Positions 8,601-15,266 of a stretch of DNA of 24,546 bases are shown here, piece after piece. The first letter of the stretch is position 1. Each line of letters starts with the position of its first letter. Below the pieces are notes generated by a model. That model was not told where the DNA came from and made no database searches. It was given only the letters and a program-made list of their open reading frames with translations. A program made the translations under genes and the position numbers. Location: positions 1-24,546 of the forward strand of contig JAGREF010000052.1 of the NCBI GenBank assembly GCA_020446665.1, written 5' to 3'. This stretch comes from Sphingomonadaceae bacterium. GTDB lineage: Bacteria; Pseudomonadota; Alphaproteobacteria; Sphingomonadales; Sphingomonadaceae.

Positions 8601-10555
8601 ATTTGCCCGATCCCGATCAATGGGGCGATTGCGGCTGGAAAGACCCGCTCTATCCCGATGGGCGGCAGGTCACGCTGGATGGCAGCGTGGAACCGCACAA
8701 TCTGCGCGTGGTGAACGAGCTGGAATGCGTGCCGCCGCCGGGGCAGCTGACTATCCTGAAAGAGCTGCTGAGCCCGCAGGATTGCCCGACGATCAACGCA
8801 TTTTGCAGCTTCCGCATCACCATCATCAATAATGGCAGCACGACTTATAACGGCCCGCTGCAATTCAAGGATGTGTTCTCCAACAATCTGACCGGGCCGG
8901 GGACGCCGGGCTATTACTGGATCCCCAACAGCACGCTCCCGCCGGGATGGAGCTGCAACCAGCCGAATAGTGGCAATAATCCGCTCACCTGCGGCGTGGC
9001 GAGCGTGTCGCTTGCGCCGGGGCAGACACTCTCTGTCGATATCAATTTCGACATGCCGGCATCGGGCACGAATTGCGCGACCCTTACCGCTCCGCTCGTC
9101 AATCCCACGCCGGAAAGTTGCGTTGATGTAGGTGATACAACGCCGCAGATCGATGTCGCCAACCTGTCTGCCGCCAAGCAGAAAAAGGCTGGAGAATGCC
9201 CCGGCTCGGCGGTGGGACTGGGCAATTGCACTTTCCTGATCACCCTGACCAATAATGGCAGCGCCGATGCGCAAGGCTATCTGGAATTCCAGGACGTCAT
9301 CACCGGCGGTGCCGCCGGCGCTGGCAGTGCCTCGGTCGTCTCGGTCAGCCCGGCTGGCTGGACCTGCACCACCAATGGCGCAGTGACCGATTGCAGCAAC
9401 CCCAATGCCTCGATCCCGGCAGGCCAGTCGATCACCATCGAACTGACGCTGCATCTCAACTTCGCGGCTCCGGTCGAGAAGAACTGCGTCGCCTTTACCG
9501 AAGCCGATGCAGCAGCGGGCGCGTGGCAGAGCTGTGCGCAGATTTACGAAGCACCGCAGGCGGCACCTGTCCTGTCGATCCGCAAGAGCCTCGTGTCGGA
9601 CGGGCAATGCAATGTCGCGCCCAATTCGTGCCGTTTCCGGATCAATGTGCTGCAGTCGGGCACCGGCAATTACACCGGCCCGATCACAGTAGAGGACGTC
9701 ACCCGCTATCTCGCCATCCCTACCATGGCCCCCAATATCGTCAGTGCAGGCGGAAATGGATGGACCTGTAACAATGGCGTAAACGGCCTTTCCTGCACAC
9801 ATCCCGGCCCGGCCTTTGTAAATGGCCAGATCAGCTGGTTTGAAGTTGTGGTGGATGCCAGCCCGGCCATCGGCGCAGTCTCCAATTGTGCGACCATCGC
9901 GTCGCCAACGACGGCGAATGCTGGCCCCAATTGTGTCCAGACCTTCGCGACCAGCAATCCGCCCGTCACGAATATGCTGATCCACAAGCAGAACCTGTCT
10001 GACCCGGTGACTTGCAGCTATACGGGGGCGAAGCAATGCGGTTTCCGTATCACTGTGCAGAACACAGCTACGCAGCCCTTTAGCGGCCAGTTGGCAGTGT
10101 CGGATGTCTATGCCGATCAGAATGCCACACCCCTGCCGGTAAGCATTGCGGTGCCCGCCACCAATGGCTGGTCCTGCTCGCTCAAGCCGGGTGGTCTGGG
10201 CTTTGATTGCATCAAGCAGATGAGCGGATTCGCTGCTGGCGCGACCGACAATTTCGAAATCACGCTGGGTCTCGCCGGAACGCCGCCTGTCAACACCACC
10301 AATTGTGCCACGCTGACCGCGCCTATGCTGGCGAATGCGCCCAACAGCTGCGTCGAACTGGGGCAGCAGACCGGACAAATTCAGCAGGTCGATCCGCCAG
10401 TTCAGGGAAAGAAGAAAAAGCGCAAGTTCAAGCTGCCGAAGGTCAAGATCGATGTCGGCATAGGCGTTGGCGGGATCCTGGGTGGGAAGCGCCGCGGCGA
10501 AGAGCGCAAGCCAGATCGCCGCCCGTCAGAAGAAAAAGCACCGGGAGTTGATTGA
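5672..10555 (+). CDS. Large secreted DUF11/Ig-like repeat protein
   Basis: This is a 1627-residue protein with the signal peptide MRWLVWLGIIAAAFIGATSASA, cleavage expected before QSVG. I start it at ATG 5672 because GGAGGAAGA lies just upstream; GTG 5657 is in frame but would overlap that site. After a unique N-terminal part come about nine beta-sandwich units of DUF11 type, each opening with patterns such as LKITKTM, ISVKKTS, LVINKFAD or LTILKELL, followed by F-x-I-T-[VI]-x-N. A short Pro-rich linker lies near 6755-6785 and an acidic DEDDDNNDTVDD stretch near 6657-6692. The last four units (from about 8739) are close to 137 residues each and Cys-rich. The C-terminus turns very basic (GKKKKRKFKLPKVKI and onward) and has no sorting or anchoring motif I recognise. 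It is probably a surface or matrix protein; its ligand is unknown. The next gene starts 1 nt after its stop, so the two are likely made together. Confidence 0.85.
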   Translation: MRWLVWLGIIAAAFIGATSASAQSVGPKQLCEGLPDSSVPCDPQGGAPKLGEPVYYEFHLYGGPAPSTLDISEAYSPHFAPTDPANAVICVVSNGPNLGSTLPISVVSAGPPFRFTINLAGGQDATCRMAGTFITPGVNAPNTAGITAQGAPNATNTVVSSNTELEVDLAITKTRLTPLTVPMNIAGTPGTARYRIEVTTDEPVYLGQFFRVYDQLALFPQGTAVTATLQSGWTCQLSQGGGGPVSIPNCQLTANGSGEINSPGWQDFASWGLSAGPLVLLQAGDKLIIEYEVEYAVPAANDCVLAEDSEGIRNRAFLGLAGSASALRDEDDDNNDTVDDQSSDLPLNTGIYNVSPDCNLPLPPGPPPPPSPLKITKTMPLNSSGGQAWGGILPFVITVENQSATATAYDVTVSDVLANLQGTPNFTAVLTNGNLQCASAGCVQTSPGTATGNAFGSTPTPGGQPVLFSSYYDSKQMWTAQVAQLLPGEKVTFRLYFRLDKPTCDYAPLIQNKQVRNTARVSAKVDYAGFDVNGNPVTNTYGYSQSASTDVRMQNPPVCEISVKKTSGPGRNANNTPLWPDGVIFGGWKSYELTFSSLPPSPTHNKTLYVGTLIDAIRIENAYYATGLKVDYQWSCTDLSGGGVRNFQSSGSGTASVNHVGKPHQGVRIMQHPGFVEFDPGASLKCNVNIKVEKPSQDDPYCYSDGQPYLQNLALMDGSKFFNANMPWPHAPQGMSWDVSHDKLANCYNLVINKFADPGVVSRNGGPVEYTITVTNANLPGTNGDINLPNSLAQQNTAPYFSDHFMQAPGNSIPFNQHNLTWGPNPCTTGTTQRCEIFKNQHMNGYITEILRLPAQQSMTIRYKLDGPFEPHQFCNRARGFGGGSKRQWYDWYYKHIDSWDSEACVLVRSTLEVEKSFITPPWVTLGASTPFTIEVDCNAPSGFSDFKSDLLVTPGNPAGQIRRIVIGSVCEIDEVNLPDPDQWGDCGWKDPLYPDGRQVTLDGSVEPHNLRVVNELECVPPPGQLTILKELLSPQDCPTINAFCSFRITIINNGSTTYNGPLQFKDVFSNNLTGPGTPGYYWIPNSTLPPGWSCNQPNSGNNPLTCGVASVSLAPGQTLSVDINFDMPASGTNCATLTAPLVNPTPESCVDVGDTTPQIDVANLSAAKQKKAGECPGSAVGLGNCTFLITLTNNGSADAQGYLEFQDVITGGAAGAGSASVVSVSPAGWTCTTNGAVTDCSNPNASIPAGQSITIELTLHLNFAAPVEKNCVAFTEADAAAGAWQSCAQIYEAPQAAPVLSIRKSLVSDGQCNVAPNSCRFRINVLQSGTGNYTGPITVEDVTRYLAIPTMAPNIVSAGGNGWTCNNGVNGLSCTHPGPAFVNGQISWFEVVVDASPAIGAVSNCATIASPTTANAGPNCVQTFATSNPPVTNMLIHKQNLSDPVTCSYTGAKQCGFRITVQNTATQPFSGQLAVSDVYADQNATPLPVSIAVPATNGWSCSLKPGGLGFDCIKQMSGFAAGATDNFEITLGLAGTPPVNTTNCATLTAPMLANAPNSCVELGQQTGQIQQVDPPVQGKKKKRKFKLPKVKIDVGIGVGGILGGKRRGEERKPDRRPSEEKAPGVD
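8739..10380 (+). repeat. Four tandem Cys-rich DUF11-like units (protein-level repeat)
   Basis: Units begin near 8739, 9150, 9560 and 9960, about 410 nt each. The shared pattern is a K-x-L start, C then C-x-F-[RL]-I, an N-x-[GA] turn, a G-P-[LI]-x-[FV]-x-D-V strand, W-[ST]-C, a second Cys about 10 residues on, an F/I-E-[IV] strand, NCA[TV][LFI], and a closing [SN]-C-[VA]. Six conserved Cys per unit suggest disulfides, consistent with an exported protein. The repeat is seen in the translation; the DNA itself has diverged. Confidence 0.75.
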
Positions 10556-10556
10556 G

Positions 10557-12314
10557 ATGACAGCTGCGAAATATCTAACGGGAACCTCCGCCGCCATTCT
10601 TGCCCTTGTTCAGGCCAGCCCTGCCGAGGCGGCTCGTGGATCGTGGTTCCTCACGAACGGGTCATCAACCAGTGCCACAAATTGTCGGCTAACTGGTATA
10701 ACCACCGCCTATTATCAGACGAATGACTTTGCCGGCACTGACTATTTCAGGATTGCCCTGGTCGATGACAACAACGTGGTTCTGGCCAGATCCACCACCT
10801 ATTTTGTGCCGGCAGGCAATGTCATCACAGCAGCGAATATCAATGCCACGCTGGACATCGATACAGCCAATTTGCCGTCATATTCCGGCAATCTCTATAC
10901 TGTCTTGCAGGACGTAACCGGCCCATCAGACACCGGCGGAACACTGAGCACATTCAACAATTCGACGACCATTGCGAAAACCAAGCTGAACACATTCGAT
11001 GTCTTCGGTGCGGCGTGTAAATCAATGTTCATCCAGAATCAGGCCCCCTTAGCCGATGCCGGTGCGGACATAGCCAATGCCGTGCCGGGATCGCTCGTCA
11101 CGCTCGATGGCAGCGCCTCCAGCGACCCCGATAATGACGCGATTACCTATAGCTGGGTGCAGATTTCCGGCCCGGCAGTGACGCTGGACGATGCGACTTC
11201 TCCCACGCCAAGTTTCACCGCGCCGGGCGGGGCGGGCAGCACGCCGATCATCTTCCAGCTGACTGTGAATGACGGGACCGTGAGCTCGGTCGTCGATATT
11301 GTCACGATCAGCTTCCTCGACAATATCGCCACCGCGCAGGCGCTGGCGGGTGAGTTCATGGTGGCACGCAATGCACTGTTGCTGGCGCATCAGCCTGACT
11401 TGCAGCGGCGGATTGACCGGCTCAACGGCACGGCGCGCGCAGGCAGCGCCAATGTCGCGGGAATTTCTCTACCACAGGCTTCGCGCCTGCCGCTCTCAGT
11501 CAGCGCTTTCAATGGCAATATGGCCGCCAGCACCAGCCTCGCCGCGGCGCGCGGGGCGAGCACGATCAAGGGCAGCTGGGACATCTGGGCCGAGGCCTAT
11601 CTGGTCGATCACCGTTTCGGGGCCCGCAATGGCAAGGCGGTGATTGCCTATGGCGGGCTGGACTATGCGTTGTCTGACAGCTTGCTGGTCGGCATGATCG
11701 GGCAATATGACGAGGTCGAAGCCGACAAAACTGTCACCACTGGCGTGCTGGACGGGCAAGGCTTGCTGGTCGGCCCCTATGTAACCGCGCGGCTGGCTCC
11801 CGATCTCTATGCCGATCTGCGCGCGAGCTGGGGCAAATCGGACAATCGGATTTCGCCCTTTGGCACCTATGTGGATGGATTCGACACGGAAAGGGTGCTG
11901 CTGGCGGCGACGGTAACCGGCGAGTTCGAAGCGGCCCCCGCTTTCACGATCCGGCCCGAGGCGGCGCTCCACTGGGTTCGCGACCGGCAGAAGAGCTATG
12001 TCGATACGCCGGGCAGCACCATCCCGGCGCAAAGTTTCGAGCTGGGTCAGCTGAGCGTGGCCCCGCGCGCCATGTATTCCTTCGAAACCGCCAATGGATC
12101 ACAAATCCGCCCCTTTGCAGAGGCGCGCGGAATCTACAATTTCGGCGACCGGCTGGGCGTGATCAGCAAGCGCACCCATCTGCGCATGGAAGGCGGGGTG
12201 GATGTACTCACCAGCGCAGGGCTGCGCCTCTCAGCCTCCGGCTTCGTCGACGGGATTGGTGACAGCGCCTGGCGCGCCAGCGGGCTGCGGGCGAGCGTGG
12301 GCTTTACCTTCTGA
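10557..12314 (+). CDS. PKD-domain protein with C-terminal autotransporter-type beta-barrel
   Basis: The protein has 585 residues from ATG 10557, with GGGAG about 9 nt upstream. Its signal peptide ends ALVQASPAEA before ARGS. Residues about 27-155 form a unique domain (SWFLTNGSSTSATNC onward). Residues about 161-253 form a PKD/REJ-like Ig fold (ADAGADIANAVPGSLVTLDG, then SSDPDNDAITYSWVQISGP). A short helical linker leads to a barrel-like region from about 339 to the end, with alternating strands (GSWDIWAEAYLVDHRF, GGLDYALSDSLLVGMIG) and a terminal Phe (ASVGFTF), the usual outer-membrane insertion signal. It starts 1 nt after the DUF11 gene. A role in displaying or holding that protein at the surface is inferred from adjacency only. 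The passenger is short for a classical autotransporter. Confidence 0.82.
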   Translation: MTAAKYLTGTSAAILALVQASPAEAARGSWFLTNGSSTSATNCRLTGITTAYYQTNDFAGTDYFRIALVDDNNVVLARSTTYFVPAGNVITAANINATLDIDTANLPSYSGNLYTVLQDVTGPSDTGGTLSTFNNSTTIAKTKLNTFDVFGAACKSMFIQNQAPLADAGADIANAVPGSLVTLDGSASSDPDNDAITYSWVQISGPAVTLDDATSPTPSFTAPGGAGSTPIIFQLTVNDGTVSSVVDIVTISFLDNIATAQALAGEFMVARNALLLAHQPDLQRRIDRLNGTARAGSANVAGISLPQASRLPLSVSAFNGNMAASTSLAAARGASTIKGSWDIWAEAYLVDHRFGARNGKAVIAYGGLDYALSDSLLVGMIGQYDEVEADKTVTTGVLDGQGLLVGPYVTARLAPDLYADLRASWGKSDNRISPFGTYVDGFDTERVLLAATVTGEFEAAPAFTIRPEAALHWVRDRQKSYVDTPGSTIPAQSFELGQLSVAPRAMYSFETANGSQIRPFAEARGIYNFGDRLGVISKRTHLRMEGGVDVLTSAGLRLSASGFVDGIGDSAWRASGLRASVGFTF

Positions 12315-12344
12315 CCTATTCGGAAGGATGCTGTGAACAGGAAG

Positions 12345-12370
12345 GGCCGCTGATCGCGCGATCGGCGGCC
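12345..12370. terminator. Hairpin between convergent genes
   Basis: Arms GGCCGCTGATC and GATCGGCGGCC pair over 11 bp with one G-T wobble around a GCGC loop. It lies between the convergent barrel gene and the lipoprotein gene. Neither side has a long T run, so it may be a weak bidirectional terminator or only an mRNA 3' end stabiliser. Confidence 0.55.
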
Positions 12371-12395
12371 TCTCCGTCAGCCATGGTTACCGCGC

Positions 12396-12872
12396 TCAAT
12401 GGCCAGCAAAATTGCCCGGGCTGCATTCGACATCGCGATCGAAATGCCAGTTCTCATAGGGACCAAGCGGTGTGCCGCGCAGATTGCGGACTTCGTCCAT
12501 GATTGATTGCGCACGGTCGCTGCCCATCGGGCTGGGGGGCAGGGGCATAGGGTAATGGCGTGGGTGCAAACCGTAATTCGCCACGAATTGCGTGATCCGC
12601 ATCACGCCCTCGGGTTTGCGGCTATAATGGATGCGCATCATGCATTGGGGGTGGGGATCGCAGCTCCAGTAATTGGTCCGGCCATTGCTGCCAGTGAAGG
12701 GCTGCACTTCCTCGCAGCGCTGGGGATTGGCCGGTGGCGGGCCCAGCACCGCCTGCTGGCTGACCAGCGAAGTGGTGGCGCTGGCCGCAGGTGCATCGTC
12801 ATCGGCCGTGGTCTGGCATCCGGCCAGCGCCAGCAGTGCGCAACCGGAAAAGACGTGGATCGCATGTTTCAT
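12396..12872 (-). CDS. Small lipoprotein, unknown function
   Basis: The protein has 158 residues from the ATG at 12872, chosen because GAGGAG stands 6-7 nt upstream and the lipoprotein signal then has normal length (MKHAIHVFSGCALLALAGC). A longer in-frame start at 12896 would add eight unlikely residues. The lipobox LAGC predicts lipid attachment and membrane anchoring. The mature part begins with a flexible TTADDDAPAAS stretch and contains four more Cys (RCEEVQPF, YWSCDPHPQCMMR, VECSPG), probably paired in the periplasm, plus a Pro-rich YPMPLPPSPMG turn. I do not recognise the family. It stands alone on the minus strand: the terminator at 12944-12978 separates it from the protease gene upstream, so it probably has its own promoter between 12873 and 12943. 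Confidence 0.75.
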   Translation of the reverse strand: MKHAIHVFSGCALLALAGCQTTADDDAPAASATTSLVSQQAVLGPPPANPQRCEEVQPFTGSNGRTNYWSCDPHPQCMMRIHYSRKPEGVMRITQFVANYGLHPRHYPMPLPPSPMGSDRAQSIMDEVRNLRGTPLGPYENWHFDRDVECSPGNFAGH

Positions 12873-12943
12873 GGCGGGCTCCTCTTGCAAATTCATGTCC
12901 CTTCAAGGTCGCGGCGGAGCTACCGGTGGTTCATCGGTACATA

Positions 12944-12978
12944 GAAAAGGCGCGCAAAGCCTGAGCCTTGCGCGCCTT
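12944..12978 (-). terminator. Intrinsic terminator of the protease operon
   Basis: Arms AAGGCGCGCAA and TTGCGCGCCTT form a perfect 11-bp stem around a 10-nt loop. Read on the minus strand the hairpin is followed by TTTTC, as expected for a Rho-independent terminator. It lies about 80 nt after the stop of the subtilisin-like gene and marks the end of the four-gene minus-strand set. Confidence 0.82.
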
Positions 12979-13056
12979 CCCCGGGGGAGGGGAGCGGAGC
13001 CGGTTGGGCGAATTGCCCAGCTGGCAAGCGAAGGTCGGCCCGCAAGGGCAAATGGT

Positions 13057-14601
13057 TCAATCTGGATGCGCGCTGCGTTTGCGCCTGCGCCTGCGCCACA
13101 GGATGAGGAGGAATGCAGCCAATGCCGCAATGGCACTACCTGCGGCCCAGAGCAGGCTCTGTTTGCCAGTTTGCGGCGGCGGGCTGGCGCCTCCCGGCTG
13201 CGCAGCGGCAGATGCGTCTGCCGGAACAGGCGCAAGGCTCGCCTTGCCAAGCGTGAAAAGTCCGGCACCATAGGTGAAATCCAGCCCCGGATCGCCCAGA
13301 TCCAGCGCATCGGTGCGGATGGCATTGCGCATGGCGGCGGGGGAGCGCCCCCCATTGCAGGCAGGCATACGCAGCATGGAGCCGGAGACAATTGCGGTAG
13401 CGAATGACGTGCCGGTCACTGTTCGCCGCCCGCCGGGAACCGCGGCGTTCATGCCGACACCCCAGGCAGCAATATCCACTTTCTCCCCGCGCGAGGCATT
13501 GCTGTAGATCTGCTGCCGGTCATCAATCGCAGTGACGGCCAGCGTGGCATCCATCCTGCCGGGAAAGAGCACGCTGTAATGCGGGTCATTGCCCGCCGCC
13601 GCCGCGATGCAGGTTCCGGACTGGTCAAGCTTTTCAATGAGTTTGCCCACGGCCTTGTCATGGTCTCGCGTGGCGAAGGAGAGATTGGCCACATTCGGGG
13701 CGAGTGTGATCGCATGGTTGAGTGCGCGCGACAGGTCCGGCGTGGTCCCGATCCACTCGCCCTTTGTGGTGCGCGAAAAAGCGACGAGGCTGACCAACTC
13801 CGCCCCCTTCGCAACGCCGGGGTACGGCCCTGTCCCGACGAGGATTTCCGCGATCGCCGTGCCATGGGCAGCAGGTGCGCTGGTTGAGCCGAAAACCAGT
13901 TGTGACAGCTTCGCCCCGGCCAGCGCGGCATTGCCAGCATCCACCGGGCTGTCGATCATTACGATCCTGCCTTGGATTGATCCGCCGGATGGAGTGGCAA
14001 GGCCGTGCATGGCATAGGCTTTCTCACGCGAATTGCCGAGCAGCCAGTAAATGTGGTTGGGCTGCGCCCAGCCGATGGATGGGTCACGCTCCAGCTGTTC
14101 CACCGCCTGTTGGGGGTTGGTCCCGGATGGCACGCGTGCCGTCACCATCACCACGCCAAGCTGGTCGAGCGGAGAAATCTCCAGCACGGTCAGCCCGTTG
14201 CGCGCAGCAATGGCGCGCAATGTTCCATTGGGCAGGTCAGCAAAGAACAGCACCTGGTCAGGCACGATATCCGGGCCGCTATAAGGGCCCATGATGAGGG
14301 GATCATCCTGCACCGGCATTTTCGTGGGGCGGGTGTCCGGTGGCGAGCGGGGTGGCTCTTTGCGTGCTGGCTTTGCTGCGGTGCCCGTTGCCGCCTTGCT
14401 GTCTGGCGGCGGGGGAGGCGGGGTTTTGGTTGGCGCTGGGGCGGGTGAGGCCGCTGCTGGCTCCTCGGGCACCAGGATGCCGATGGCCGCCGCCTGTTCG
14501 CGGGTCATGCCTTCGGGCAGTTTGACGCCAGACGCAGCGGGCACTGCGAGGGCAAGGCCTGCCAGCAGGCCGCAGGCATGGATGCCAGCCCGCTTGCTCA
14601 C
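13057..14601 (-). CDS. Membrane-anchored S8 (subtilisin-like) serine protease
   Basis: This 514-residue protein starts at GTG 14601, which overlaps the stop of the anti-sigma-like gene as GTGA. The N-terminal signal is MSKRAGIHACGLLAGLALAV. A Pro/Ala-rich linker follows (TKTPPPPPPDS near residue 60), then an I9-like prodomain (about 110-190; PDQVLFFADLP to GWAQPNHIYWLL). The catalytic domain shows D217 (VMIDSPVD), H246 (AHGTAIAEIL), the oxyanion-hole region AAAGND, and S399 (GTSFATA), so the triad is intact. The C-terminus has one membrane helix (LLWAAGSAIAALAAFLLILW) followed by RRRRRKR. With a cleaved signal and this stop-transfer end, the protease domain should face the periplasm. Being coupled to a membrane anti-sigma-like gene suggests it might cut that protein; this is inference. 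Confidence 0.9.
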   Translation of the reverse strand: MSKRAGIHACGLLAGLALAVPAASGVKLPEGMTREQAAAIGILVPEEPAAASPAPAPTKTPPPPPPDSKAATGTAAKPARKEPPRSPPDTRPTKMPVQDDPLIMGPYSGPDIVPDQVLFFADLPNGTLRAIAARNGLTVLEISPLDQLGVVMVTARVPSGTNPQQAVEQLERDPSIGWAQPNHIYWLLGNSREKAYAMHGLATPSGGSIQGRIVMIDSPVDAGNAALAGAKLSQLVFGSTSAPAAHGTAIAEILVGTGPYPGVAKGAELVSLVAFSRTTKGEWIGTTPDLSRALNHAITLAPNVANLSFATRDHDKAVGKLIEKLDQSGTCIAAAAGNDPHYSVLFPGRMDATLAVTAIDDRQQIYSNASRGEKVDIAAWGVGMNAAVPGGRRTVTGTSFATAIVSGSMLRMPACNGGRSPAAMRNAIRTDALDLGDPGLDFTYGAGLFTLGKASLAPVPADASAAAQPGGASPPPQTGKQSLLWAAGSAIAALAAFLLILWRRRRRKRSAHPD

Positions 14602-15266
14602 GCCGCGGGTTCTGCCGAAGCAATGATCGGATAGGACCGCAGCCTTTTCGCCAGTTCTGCCGCGCTTTCCCCTTCCTTGCCGCCGCTCAGCACCAGCGTG
14701 CCGAAACTTCCACTAGAGCTGATGGAAAGACCTTCCTGCTCCAGCAGCGCAGCCAGCTCGCCCCATCCGGCAGTGTCGGCCACTTCAATGATCACCACGC
14801 CCTTTGCCGTATCCTCGCACTGGCCGGAGGCGAGGCGGAAATTCTCCTTCTCCAGTTCGGCAATATCCTGTGCTTGCTTGACGGAAAAACCACCCAGCCC
14901 GGCCAGCGCAACCGACAGGGCAACAGCCGGGCGCCAGCGGGCCGGGTTGAGGAAACTTAGCGGGTTGCGTTTCGGTGCGGGCGCGCCACCAGCATCACCC
15001 ATCAGCCGCGCGGGTTGCTGTTCCGGCAAACGCTCGGACACTGCGGCCAGTCGTTCCTCGCGATGTTCTTCGGCCTCTGCCACACGCGCCTCCATTGCAT
15101 TGCTGATTATCCCGGTGAGGGTGCGTTCACGCTCCAGTTCCTGCCGCAAGGCATTGGATTCGCTCAGCGCCTGTTCCAGTTGCAGCCTTTCAGCCTCGCC
15201 GATGGTCCCGTTCACATAGAAAGGCAGCAGCTCGCAAAGCCGGTCAAATTCGTGCTTGTCATCCAT
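14598..15266 (-). CDS. Single-span anti-sigma-factor-like membrane protein
   Basis: The protein has 222 residues from the ATG at 15266, which overlaps the stop of the P450-DyP gene by 8 nt (ATGGATGA). The N-terminal 45 residues (LCELLPFYVNGTIGEAERLQLEQAL) match the anti-sigma domain pattern seen in zinc anti-sigma proteins, but the usual H-x3-C-x2-C is absent: the corresponding stretch reads ALSESNALRQELE. Charged helices follow (EARVAEAEEHREERLAA), then one membrane helix near residues 114-132 (PAVALSVALAGLGGFSV), a short coiled segment (QDIAELEKENFRLASG) and a compact C-terminal domain (VVIIEVADTAGWGELAALLE) predicted periplasmic. The likely partner is the ECF sigma gene at 22351-22902, which has no anti-sigma gene next to it. 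The pairing is inferred. Confidence 0.75.
   Translation of the reverse strand: MDDKHEFDRLCELLPFYVNGTIGEAERLQLEQALSESNALRQELERERTLTGIISNAMEARVAEAEEHREERLAAVSERLPEQQPARLMGDAGGAPAPKRNPLSFLNPARWRPAVALSVALAGLGGFSVKQAQDIAELEKENFRLASGQCEDTAKGVVIIEVADTAGWGELAALLEQEGLSISSSGSFGTLVLSGGKEGESAAELAKRLRSYPIIASAEPAA

Noticed and set aside
8228..10378. 716-codon open frame antisense to the DUF11 gene
   Set aside because: The product is Arg/His/Ile-rich with no domain or signal, and it lies wholly under a convincing secreted repeat protein; a typical GC-rich shadow frame.
12507..13407. Plus-strand ORFs at 12507-12944 and 12673-13407
   Set aside because: They lie antisense to the lipoprotein and the protease C-terminus and run across the intrinsic terminator; no domain is seen.
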